Of a stretch of 64,000 nucleotides of DNA, positions 10,103-17,952 are shown one piece after another. Each line of letters starts with the position of its first letter. Position 1 is the first letter of the stretch. Made by a program: the position numbers and the translations under genes. The stretch comes from Rebecca billardiae RCC1528 (lineage: Eukaryota; Haptophyta), in the NCBI GenBank assembly GCA_965240325.2, contig OZ251254.1, forward strand, positions 434,001 through 498,000, in the 5' to 3' direction. A model generated the notes under the pieces. The model had not been told where the DNA came from, searched no databases, and worked only from the letters and a program-made list of their open reading frames with translations.

Positions 10103-11326
10103 CTACGCCAGCGACTGCGGCGCGGCGGCAGCCAGGTCACGGGGGGGGTCGCCGAGGGACGCGGTGCGAGCCTGCTTGGCCGGCTTGGCGTCGCTCCCGC
10201 CAGCGGAGGAGGGCCCATCCTCCTCCGCCGGCGTGGACGGCTCGGTCGCCGCGCGCTTGCCGGCTGCCGCGGCGCCGGGGGGCAGGACCAGGCGGTAGTT
10301 GGACTCCCCGAGCGCCGGCCTGGCCTGTTGCACCTCGGGCCCGTCCGACGGCGCGGCCGCGGTTGGTGGCTGGGGTGGCGGGATGGCATCGTCCGAACCC
10401 TCCCCCTCGGGCTCCTCCGCCTCCGGGCCGGCGGGGTCCGCCGCCTGTTGGTCGGCCGGCTGAGGAGCAGGGCGGCGCGCAGCGGCGGGCGGCGCGGGCG
10501 GCACAGGCGGCGCGGGCGGCACGCCCCACAGGTTGTGTGGGACGCGGGCGGCGCCGGCGATGCGGCGGCTCGGCTTGAGCGGCGCGAAGAAGATGGGGTG
10601 CTCGGGGTCGATGGGCATGAAACGCAGGCGGAGGAAGATCAGGTTCACACCGCCGGAGTAGATGTTGGTCTCGACGTGCTCACCGTTGGTCACGTACTTG
10701 TTGATGTCGGGCACGATCTGCTCGTAGAGGGCCCTGTGAAACTGCACGAGCGTCATCGTGGGGCTAACCGGGAGCGTGAGGGACACGTCCTTCGCCTGGG
10801 TTGCGAGGTCGGCCGCCGACAGCGCGAGCATCTCCTGCGTGAGCTCCGTGGTGCACGCCGTGAGAATGTTCGGCATGCACAGGCTGGTGGCCAGGCGGCG
10901 GCAGATGGTCATGTTCTCGAGCACCGAGCCGGTGAAGGAGAAAACGTGCTTATTGCCTTTGGGGTCCTGGGTGAGTCCTGAGAGCAGTCGCCCGCCTTGC
11001 GAGTTGGGCGCCACGTCGCTCAGGCAGCGCGCGCTCAGCTTGATCATCGTCGTGCACATCTGCTGGCCCGCATCCCGCCTGGCGGTGGGGGTGCTCGGCC
11101 GTTCCACCTGCAGCCCGCGCTCGAAGTTGTTGGAAGAGGGGAAGAAGCTCAAGGCGCTCCTGCTGTTGAGACGGTCGCGGAAAAAGCCGTGCTGGTAAGG
11201 GGGCATGGTGGCCGGTGTGGCGGGCGCGGGGCTGCGGAGGGCCGGGGGGCGGGTGCGGAAGCACTGCGGTGCGAGCGAGGTCGGTGCTGGTGTCAAAGGC
11301 ATTTCGGCGCGCGGGGTTGAAATCAA
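10103..11326 (-). CDS. Unrecognised protein with Pro/Ala-rich tail
   Basis: Single open frame of 407 codons; Met at 11206 (MPPYQHGFFRDRLNS) is an alternative start 40 residues in. Residues ~50-260 look like a folded globular domain (for example 'FSFTGSVLENMTICRRLATS' and 'FHRALYEQIVPDINKYV'), with ordinary hydrophobic/charged alternation. The last ~150 residues are low-complexity Pro/Ala/Glu, with a 'PAAAAGKRAATEP' segment resembling a basic nuclear-localisation patch. No signal peptide or membrane segment. I do not recognise the family. Its last ~198 bases are duplicated at 9407-9604, so the 3' end lies in a rearranged locus. It may be a host gene or cargo of a mobile or virus-like element. 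Confidence 0.5.
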   Translation of the reverse strand: MISTPRAEMPLTPAPTSLAPQCFRTRPPALRSPAPATPATMPPYQHGFFRDRLNSRSALSFFPSSNNFERGLQVERPSTPTARRDAGQQMCTTMIKLSARCLSDVAPNSQGGRLLSGLTQDPKGNKHVFSFTGSVLENMTICRRLATSLCMPNILTACTTELTQEMLALSAADLATQAKDVSLTLPVSPTMTLVQFHRALYEQIVPDINKYVTNGEHVETNIYSGGVNLIFLRLRFMPIDPEHPIFFAPLKPSRRIAGAARVPHNLWGVPPAPPVPPAPPAAARRPAPQPADQQAADPAGPEAEEPEGEGSDDAIPPPQPPTAAAPSDGPEVQQARPALGESNYRLVLPPGAAAAGKRAATEPSTPAEEDGPSSAGGSDAKPAKQARTASLGDPPRDLAAAAPQSLA

Positions 11327-11436
11327 ATTTCAAAACCCAGGTCCGGAGTGGCCCCGCCGGTCCCCCGGACCACGGCGGCCCGTCGTGCGTTTCGGGGGGA
11401 GAGGGGTTTGTCGCGAAACGGGCAGGATGGGGAAAA

Positions 11437-11464
11437 GGGGGGGGGGGGGGGGGGGGGGGGGGGG
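11437..11464 (+). repeat. 28-nt poly-G homopolymer
   Basis: An uninterrupted run of 28 G residues, preceded by GGGGAAAA. It lies about 110 bp upstream of the start of the minus-strand gene at 11326, so it would be in its promoter or 5' leader (as poly-C on the coding strand). It can form G-quadruplexes, and its length is unreliable in most assemblies. Confidence 0.9.
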
Positions 11465-12750
11465 CTCGCGGCCGCCGCGGGGAGGCCGGGACGGGCGCGG
11501 TCTCCACCTGAGGGCCGGGCGCTGCTCAGGAAGGAGGGCGGCCCACACTCCGCGTGTCGCTCCCCAGTGCCTCCGCACAGGCACACCGCAGGTGTTAGCC
11601 GAGCTGAGGACTAAAATCGTTGTTTCATGTTTATTGTGTTGCAATGACGATGGCGATCGCGAATTCGCGCGGCCGCACGGCTCGCCGCTTCTGACTGCCA
11701 CGGCTCGGTCTTTGTCTTTTACCGCGTCCAACCCTGCCGTCGTCAGCTGCAGCACCTCATCAGCCGCGCGCGTGTTTGAGCAATGCGCCGATGATCACTG
11801 CTGCGGGGATGCCCTCTTCCTGCGACGCGCGCGCCACCCGGCGCCCGGCGCCTGCTTGCAGGCTGCCGCGTGTGCAGCTCACTCGGTCGTAGCCCGTCAT
11901 GCCATCGGTTGAGTGTTGAGCGCGTCGTGAGTGCGACCCCAGGACTGTGGCAGCCGCATGGGCATATGAACAGCGTGCGCGCCCGCGCAGCGACACGAAT
12001 GGCACGGGAGGTACGTTGGGATGCCAGCAACATACAGTACGGTAGTGTGAGTACGTAGCATCGGCTGACTCGAGGCGCGCAAGCGGACAAGTCAATAGCA
12101 TGGCGTAGCTTCGTACCGGGCGGATCTTGCGAAGCGGGGAGAATGATCCGCAGGGCCACTCGTAGGTCGGATGCACGCGATGCACTCCGCGGCCTTGGTC
12201 CATCGAATATGGCCAACCGCTCTGGCCGGCAAAGGACCGACGCCATGTTCGGGAACGCTGCAAGCACACAGGGCGAGGCTCCGCGTCAGTCGAGCTGACT
12301 CTGGATTGTTGCCTGCTGCCGGGGGCCCATGGGGCACTAGGCAGTACGAACCACGGGCGAAATTGATCCCCCGCGCACGCTGCGCCTATGTGTGCGGGCC
12401 CGTCGGCCGTCCGCATCAGCGTGAGCGTGCATGCTGAAAAGTGAGGGGTGCTCGGCGCACCAGACTTGCAAGATGCGTTGCGAACCGCCGATCCCTCGTA
12501 CCGGAACGGCCTATCCGTTAAAACTGACGACCAAGCTCGCGATCCGCAACTCTTCTGGAGCTCCAGCGGCGAGATCGTCGCCGTTCAATACCGCTAAGTC
12601 AAGGCTTAAGTCGAGGTCCAGGATCTCCGCCGCGGCTTAAACGATCCCAAGGCTTCAACCAATATGATCTCGGCTTAGGTCGTCGTCGCGCGAATCGAAA
12701 GCTGAGCCGTGAACGGCCGTCTCGAAACTCTCCCCTGACCAACGACGGCG
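11465..12750. other. Intergenic region, no supported feature
   Basis: Divergent spacer between the unrecognised minus-strand gene (start 11326) and the VWFD gene (start 12751). Open frames are short and show no recognisable protein features. The last ~350 bp, with lower GC and near repeats of 'CGGCTTAA/AAGGCTTAAG' around 12595-12680, should contain the promoter of the VWFD gene. No clear core element was found. Confidence 0.5.
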
Positions 12751-14985
12751 ATGTTGCGCGACGGCTACCTCCGCCTCTCTCTTCTGGCGTGCGTCGCGGG
12801 CGCTCGCGCCGCGACCGCGCCGACGTGCACGACGCCTGGCGAGGACCCGTGGATCACCGGCACGCACAACAAGTGCTGCGAGGGCCTCAAGGAGTGCAAG
12901 TCGGACTGGGACTCGGACGGCGTCTCGAGCTTCCTCTGCCTGCAGGACTGCTTCCAACCGCCGCGCGAGGACATGTGCACGCCCTCAGGCCAAGACCCGT
13001 GGGCGTCGGGCGCGCAGCGCCACTGCTGCGCCGGCCTCGAGTCCTGCCTCGGCGACTTCGACTCGGACGGCATCACCTCCTTCCTCTGCCTCGAGTCGTG
13101 CGACGCGCTGCACACCTCGACGGCGCTGTGCACTCCGGAGGACGAGGACCCGTACTCGTCGGGCGCGCTGCGGCCGTGCTGCGCCGGGACGGACGAGTGC
13201 CTCTACTTCTTCGACGGCCGGGACACTGTGCCCAGCTTCCGCTGCAAGCCCGACTGCGCCGCGCTGTGGGCGCCGTCCGCGCCGCCCGCGCCGTCGGCGC
13301 CGCCCGCGCCGTCGGCGCCGCCCGCGCCCTCGTCGCCACCCGCCGTCCCCGCCGGCATCTCCGTGTGCGAGTCGGTGGGCGACCCGCACATCCAGACGTT
13401 CGACGGCGCGCGGTACGAGTTCCAGGCCGTCGGCACGTACGAGCTCGCGCACGTGCCCGCCGTCGGCCTGCGCGTGCACACGTACCAGTGCCGCTGGGGC
13501 GTCGCCGCCTCGTCCAACACGGCGGTCGCGTTCACGCTGGGCAAGCACACCTACGAGCTGTACGGCGAGCAGCTGCTGATCGACGGCGAGCCGCCGGCGT
13601 TCTTTCTGCAGGAGGCCGCCGCGCGGAAGGGCGGGCCGCACACCGTCCTCCGCTCCAAGTGCGAGCACAAGCTCGACGACGGCGCGACGCTCGAGCTGGG
13701 CGGCGGCGGCGAGCTGCTGGACATGGTGAAGCTCACGCTCGGGCTGACGAGCGTGTACGCGTACCGGCGCACGGGCGACTTCGCCACGTCGCACTGGTAC
13801 GACGTGTACGTGCGCACGCGCGACGAGGCGGTGGTGGGCGACGCCGGCGTCGACGGCCTCTGCGGCGACCCGCTCACGCCCGAGCGGCACGCGCTCGCGC
13901 CGGCCGACTCTCTCTTCACGGTCGGCTCGGCGCCGTTCGTGCAGATGGTGGAGGCGTGCGAGGCGGCGGACGAGGCGGCGCCCGAGCCCCCGTGCGCCAG
14001 CCCCGGCGCGGAGTGCTGCGTGATGGAGCGCTCGCACGCCGCCGAGCTCTGCGCGCACGTCGAGTGTGACCCGGTCGCGCATGAGCGCTGCATGTACGAC
14101 TGCTGTGCCTCGGGCGTCGACGAGTGCAAGAAGGCGTACCCGGACGCGGCCAACTGCCACGTGGGGCCGGCGCGACCGACGTGCACCGCCGTGGGTGGCA
14201 ACCCGTGGGCGTCCGGCTGGCCGAAGATCCCGTGCTGCTCGCCGCTCGCCGAGTGCCTCGGCGACTTTGACGGCGACCAGAGCACGGCGTGGACCTTTGA
14301 GTGCCTCGAGAGCTGCCCTGCGCCGCCGCCGCTGCCGTCCGCGCCGCCCGCGCCATCCGCGCCGCCGTCGCCGCCGCCGTCGCCGCCCCGGAAGCCGGCG
14401 TGCACCGTCGCGGGCGCTGACCCGTGGAAGTACGGCTGGCCCAAGCTGGCGTGCTGCGCCAGGCTGACGGAGTGCCTGTACGACTTTGACCGCGACGACA
14501 GCACGCCGCCGAGCTTCGAGTGCCACGAGACGTGCCCGGCCGCCTCGCCGCCACCGTCCGCGCCGCCGACGCCGCACGCGCCACCTGCGCCGTCCACGCC
14601 GCCTGCGCCGTCCTCGCCGCCGTCGCCGCCGCCGTCGCCGCCGTCGCCGCCGACGTGCACCGTCGCTGGCGCCAACCCGTGGAAGTACGGCTGGCCCAAG
14701 ATCGAGTGCTGCGCTGGGCTGACGGAGTGCCTCGGAGATTTCGACGACGACCCAGACACCGCGTGGAGTTACGAGTGCCACGAGGCGTGCCCAGCGCAGA
14801 CGCAGCCGCAGCAGGCCCGGCGACGGCTGCTCCTCGCGCCGCGCCGTGGGCCTGCGCCGCCGGCGGGGCTGGCGAGCAGCGAGCGGCAGTCCGCTCGTCA
14901 CCAGCAGCACAAGCAGCGCGACGAGCGGTCGTCGCCTCAGGCTCAGCGGCGCCGCCAGTGGTCCTGGCGCTACTGGGCAGACTGA
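12751..14985 (+). CDS. Secreted VWFD-domain protein with Cys-rich repeats
   Basis: Intronless, 744 aa. The start is chosen because it gives a signal peptide (MLRDGYLRLSLLACVAGARA). Six copies of a ~45-residue Cys repeat follow the pattern C-T-x-x-G-x-[DN]-P-W-x-x-G ... C-C-x-x-L-x-E/S-C ... [DF]-D ... F/Y-x-C-x-x-x-C: three N-terminal (27-170) and three C-terminal (~480-525, ~550-590, ~635-680). Between them lies a VWFD-type domain (~204-365, opening VCESVGDPHIQTFDG) followed by a Cys-rich 'CCVMERSHAAELC' segment (~425-470). Pro/Ala/Ser hinges separate the blocks. VWFD domains occur in large extracellular or gel-forming glycoproteins. The architecture suggests a matrix or wall protein; the Cys repeat itself is not a family I can name. 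The tail ends in a basic, Gln-rich stretch without a membrane anchor. Confidence 0.8.
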   Translation: MLRDGYLRLSLLACVAGARAATAPTCTTPGEDPWITGTHNKCCEGLKECKSDWDSDGVSSFLCLQDCFQPPREDMCTPSGQDPWASGAQRHCCAGLESCLGDFDSDGITSFLCLESCDALHTSTALCTPEDEDPYSSGALRPCCAGTDECLYFFDGRDTVPSFRCKPDCAALWAPSAPPAPSAPPAPSAPPAPSSPPAVPAGISVCESVGDPHIQTFDGARYEFQAVGTYELAHVPAVGLRVHTYQCRWGVAASSNTAVAFTLGKHTYELYGEQLLIDGEPPAFFLQEAAARKGGPHTVLRSKCEHKLDDGATLELGGGGELLDMVKLTLGLTSVYAYRRTGDFATSHWYDVYVRTRDEAVVGDAGVDGLCGDPLTPERHALAPADSLFTVGSAPFVQMVEACEAADEAAPEPPCASPGAECCVMERSHAAELCAHVECDPVAHERCMYDCCASGVDECKKAYPDAANCHVGPARPTCTAVGGNPWASGWPKIPCCSPLAECLGDFDGDQSTAWTFECLESCPAPPPLPSAPPAPSAPPSPPPSPPRKPACTVAGADPWKYGWPKLACCARLTECLYDFDRDDSTPPSFECHETCPAASPPPSAPPTPHAPPAPSTPPAPSSPPSPPPSPPSPPTCTVAGANPWKYGWPKIECCAGLTECLGDFDDDPDTAWSYECHEACPAQTQPQQARRRLLLAPRRGPAPPAGLASSERQSARHQQHKQRDERSSPQAQRRRQWSWRYWAD

Positions 14986-15044
14986 GCAGCAGATATATGT
15001 GACCTAGCGCAGAGAAAATCCGGCAACCGGGTGCCTGATGGCTA

Positions 15045-15630
15045 CAGGCAATCGCGGGCCGCAATAAGGAGCTGTCACGTTAAAACTGAACTGGGGCTTG
15101 CTATCTGCGGATCTGGCCTAGAAACTGAGACTAGCGATGATTGGCTGGTTCACGCTATATACGCGCATAGTCACACTGAAGAAACCGGGACTACGACTGT
15201 AGTCAGTGAGTCTACGTCGCCCGCGGCCGATGAGTGGTCCGCCGAGGGCCCGAGGCGCAGTGCCCGAGTGCGGAGTGGGCGGATGACGCGGCGACGCGGC
15301 CCGACTACGACGGTACAGGCCAAGTCCCGACTGAGTCTCCTGATGACTGACTCCTGGCCAGTGCACCGCAGCATCCATGCAACATAATGCCACATTTGCT
15401 CCAAATAAATGGCCCAAAATTTTCGTCGGCCTCGCCGGCCGGGCCTAAAGACTAAGCGGGGGGCTCTGCCCCCCTGCGACCCCCGCGCCTGCGCGGGGGC
15501 GGACCTAGCGCTAAGAAACTGAGACTCTGTAGGCGCTCGGGCTACCGAACGGCTAATCTAAGAAACCGAGATTAGCCGCGTGAGATCATCGATCTCTGAT
15601 ATCGACTTCTTATTGCCCGCCGATTGCCTG
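15045..15630 (-). mobile_element. MITE-like non-autonomous element, copy 2 (inverted)
   Basis: A 586-bp copy of the element at 3257-3779, in reverse orientation, with the same ends (CAGGCAATCGCGGG at the left, the complement of CAGGCAATCGGCGGGC at the right). The left flank is TA; the right flank is TT, so the target duplication is imperfect here. It carries the same GC-rich hairpin block (about 15435-15505) and CAGTTTCTTAG-like 11-mers. It starts 59 bp after the stop codon of the VWFD gene. The two copies form a long inverted repeat around a ~11.3-kb interval. Confidence 0.75.
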
Positions 15631-16132
15631 TTACTCGGCGGCCGCCGGTCATCGAGTGGCGCCATACCTGATACCGCGCCGCGCGCGCGCATGGTGATAA
15701 CTGATATTGATTGGCGGCATATCATCGTCACACAGCGCGGTCGTCATCAGTCTGCGCTGAACGAACACTTACAGTGTATACCGCCACTGAGTAGCAGTCT
15801 TAGAACTCGCGGCGAGTCCGAGACTCAAGCTCTATACTGACGACTACGGTATGATGAGTAGTGCAGATGTCGTCTGGGCGGGATGACCGTCACCGTGCGC
15901 GCGATCGTCGCGCCGCCGCGGGACCGATCCGGACGAGCAGCACGGCCGGCGGCCGGCGCACTAGCCGCGAGCACAGTCGGGGCGCGGCAGCGGCGACTGA
16001 CGGCGACGCGCGAGTGACAGACTGACAGCCTGTGGTGGCGGCCTGGGAGTGCAGCCGCGCCGTTTGCGCGGGCGAGCCGCCGCCCGCGCCCTCCACGAAG
16101 ACAACAACGCGCCACCCAATCGGTCTGCCGGA
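15631..16132. other. Intergenic region, no supported feature
   Basis: About 500 bp between the right end of the MITE-like element and the stop codon of the thaumatin-like gene. It is mid- to high-GC, with no coding signal or repeat that I can support. It is a convergent 3'-3' spacer apart from the inserted element. Confidence 0.5.
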
Positions 16133-17804
16133 TCAACTCGGGCAGAAGGTGATCGTGTAGTCCGCCTCGGTGCACACGAACGTCGAGGCCGCGTCGTCGA
16201 ACTGCCACGAGTAGGCTTCCGGAGCGTACGCCTTGAAGAGGTCGGGCACGGCGCCGAGCTCGATGATCGCCTTGGGCTCGGAGGCGTTGTGCGCCTTGCC
16301 GATGCGGATCGCGGGCATCTTCGCGCGCGAGCACTGCGTCGACGCGTACGACGGCGGGTACGCGCCGAACGGCGAGCAGCCGGCGACGCACGCGTCGTTT
16401 GGCGGCGGCCACGTGCCGTTGGGGAAGGGCGTCGGGCAGATGCCGTTGTCCCCGCCGTGGCCGCACTCGCAACAGACGGCGGCGATGTCGTCGGGCGTGA
16501 CCATCGACACGGCGGGCGCGCTCAGGTTGCGGTGCCCGCCGCGCGTCCGGTCAGCGACGTACTTCGAGCCGACCAGCGCCATGAAGTTGCACGCCGAGAG
16601 GCAGCCAATCGCAAACTCGGTGGTCGCATTCGGGCTGAAGCCGAAGGCGTCCGAATCGTTGCGCGCGATGCGCAGCGGCTTGGGGCAGTCCGAGAGGTTG
16701 AACGGGCCGGGCATGGCGGGCGCGCCGCAGTTGTACTGGTCGGCGGGCGCGCCCGGGCCGGTCACCTTCCTCCCGCCCTTCGGCGCGAGCGACGCCCAGA
16801 TCTTGGACGTGCCGTCCACATTCGACAGATCATAAAAGTCCTGCACTGGAAGCCCTTCGCACACGGCCGGGTCGTATGCTGGCCCGTCGGCGTAGCATGG
16901 CGGGTTGGCGCCGCGCCCGCCGCACAGCGTGAGCTCGAGCAGCGGCCCGGGCGGCAGGCCGCCGATGAACTCCCCCTTCGCCCCCCTGCACGTCGTCTCG
17001 TTGGCGCCTGGGGATCGGAGGGTAGGGGTGGGCGCGCGCGCGCGTGCGCTAGTGAGCAGCCGGGGCACCGGCGCGCGCGCCCGCCGCGCGCGCATCGCGC
17101 GCGCGCGCGCGCGCACCTGGGCAGTTGCCCGTGTCGCACCACATCGTGCCGTTCGGCCCGCACGACAGCGGGTTGCACGGCGACGTGCAATTCGGCCGCG
17201 CCCAGATCCGGCCGGAGAAGAGCCGCTCGGAGACGGCGTGCGATTTGGACTGGCCGCTGCCGAGGTGAAACCCGCCGTCGCCGGGCAGCCGGTGCTTGAG
17301 GAACTGCGCCGGCTCGTGCCACGTGAACCCCTGCATGTTCACCATCAGGTCGCCCGGGCACTGGTTCACGAACTTGAGCGTGCGTGTGCGCCCGGGGTTG
17401 GTGCCGTGTGCGCCAGCGGAGAAGTGGCAGGACGGAAGGCGCGGGGGCGCCGGCGGCGCCGGCGGTGGAGAGTGGTGGGCGGGCTTGAGCGCCGGCGCCT
17501 TCTCCTCGCGGGTGGGCTTGACTGGTGCCACCTTCTCCTCCTCGTCGTCGTGCCCGTGGCCCGTGTGATGGCCATCGTGGTGGCGCTCGTGATGACGGTC
17601 ATGATGATGGCCGCCCGCAAGCGACGGCAGGCCGGCGCGCGCGGCGAGCGAGGTCGAGCCGAGCACGAGAAGCAGCACGGCCGAGGCGGCCGCGGCGGCC
17701 GCGAGCAGACGCGGCTGCCAGCGCTGCGGGCGCACGACGCCGCCCACTAGCGGCTCGGCCGCGTCCTCCGCGGCCGTCGGCCAGCGCATCGCCGAGCGGG
17801 GCAT
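16133..17804 (-). CDS. Membrane-anchored thaumatin-like protein
   Basis: Spliced model complement(join(16133..17007, 17117..17804)), 520 aa, one phase-1 intron of 109 nt with GTGCGC donor. The N-terminus has a hydrophobic segment at ~32-56 (LLAAAAAASAVLLLVLG) after a charged leader, typical of a type II signal anchor. A striking His/Asp/Glu linker (~65-90) comes next. The thaumatin/PR5 fold starts near 'LKFVNQCPGDLMVNMQGF' and shows family hallmarks: 'SGRIWARPNC', 'MWCDTGNCPG' just before the intron, 'CRGAKGEFIGGLPPGPLLE', and 'VQDFYDLSNVDG', equivalent to the DFYDxSxVDG signature. Cys residues are numerous, as in this disulfide-rich family. The C-terminal ~200 residues extend well beyond a ~200-residue plant thaumatin. 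Known thaumatin-like proteins act on glucans or in defence; the role here is unknown. The His-rich linker could bind metal. Confidence 0.82.
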
Positions 17805-17952
17805 CTCGCTGGGCGGGCGTGGCGGCGATGAGCTCCCCAGTGCCGACTGCCGCGCGCGCCCAAGCTCGAGGAGTCCGGGTCAACGGCCGCGTTTCGGCTG
17901 GCGATTGGCCCGGACACGCGGGACACACTGCGCACGCCAGTGGAGTGGCAGG
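17805..17952. promoter_or_regulatory. Short divergent (bidirectional) promoter region
   Basis: Only 148 bp separate the start codons of the thaumatin-like gene (-) and the GT47-like gene (+). The promoters and 5' leaders of both must lie here or overlap the coding regions. I see no TATA box or other named motif. This placement is inference from gene geometry, and it depends on the start codons chosen. Confidence 0.45.

Larger units (their letters stand above)
8910..10301. repeat. 696-bp direct tandem duplication (two units)
   Basis: Bases about 8910-9605 are repeated as 9606-10301 in the same orientation with a constant 696-bp offset. By eye I found one difference (A at 9424 versus G at 10120). 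The boundary carries a short shared 'GGACT'. Unit 2 includes the last ~198 bases of the gene on the minus strand (10103-11326); unit 1 therefore contains a detached copy of that 3' end. The near identity means either a very recent duplication or an assembly collapse/expansion problem. Confidence 0.9.

Noticed and set aside
9246-10298. Plus-strand 118-codon open frames repeated in both duplication units
   Set aside because: They read the antisense of the DDFLNGKG array and of the Pro/Ala tail; no independent support.
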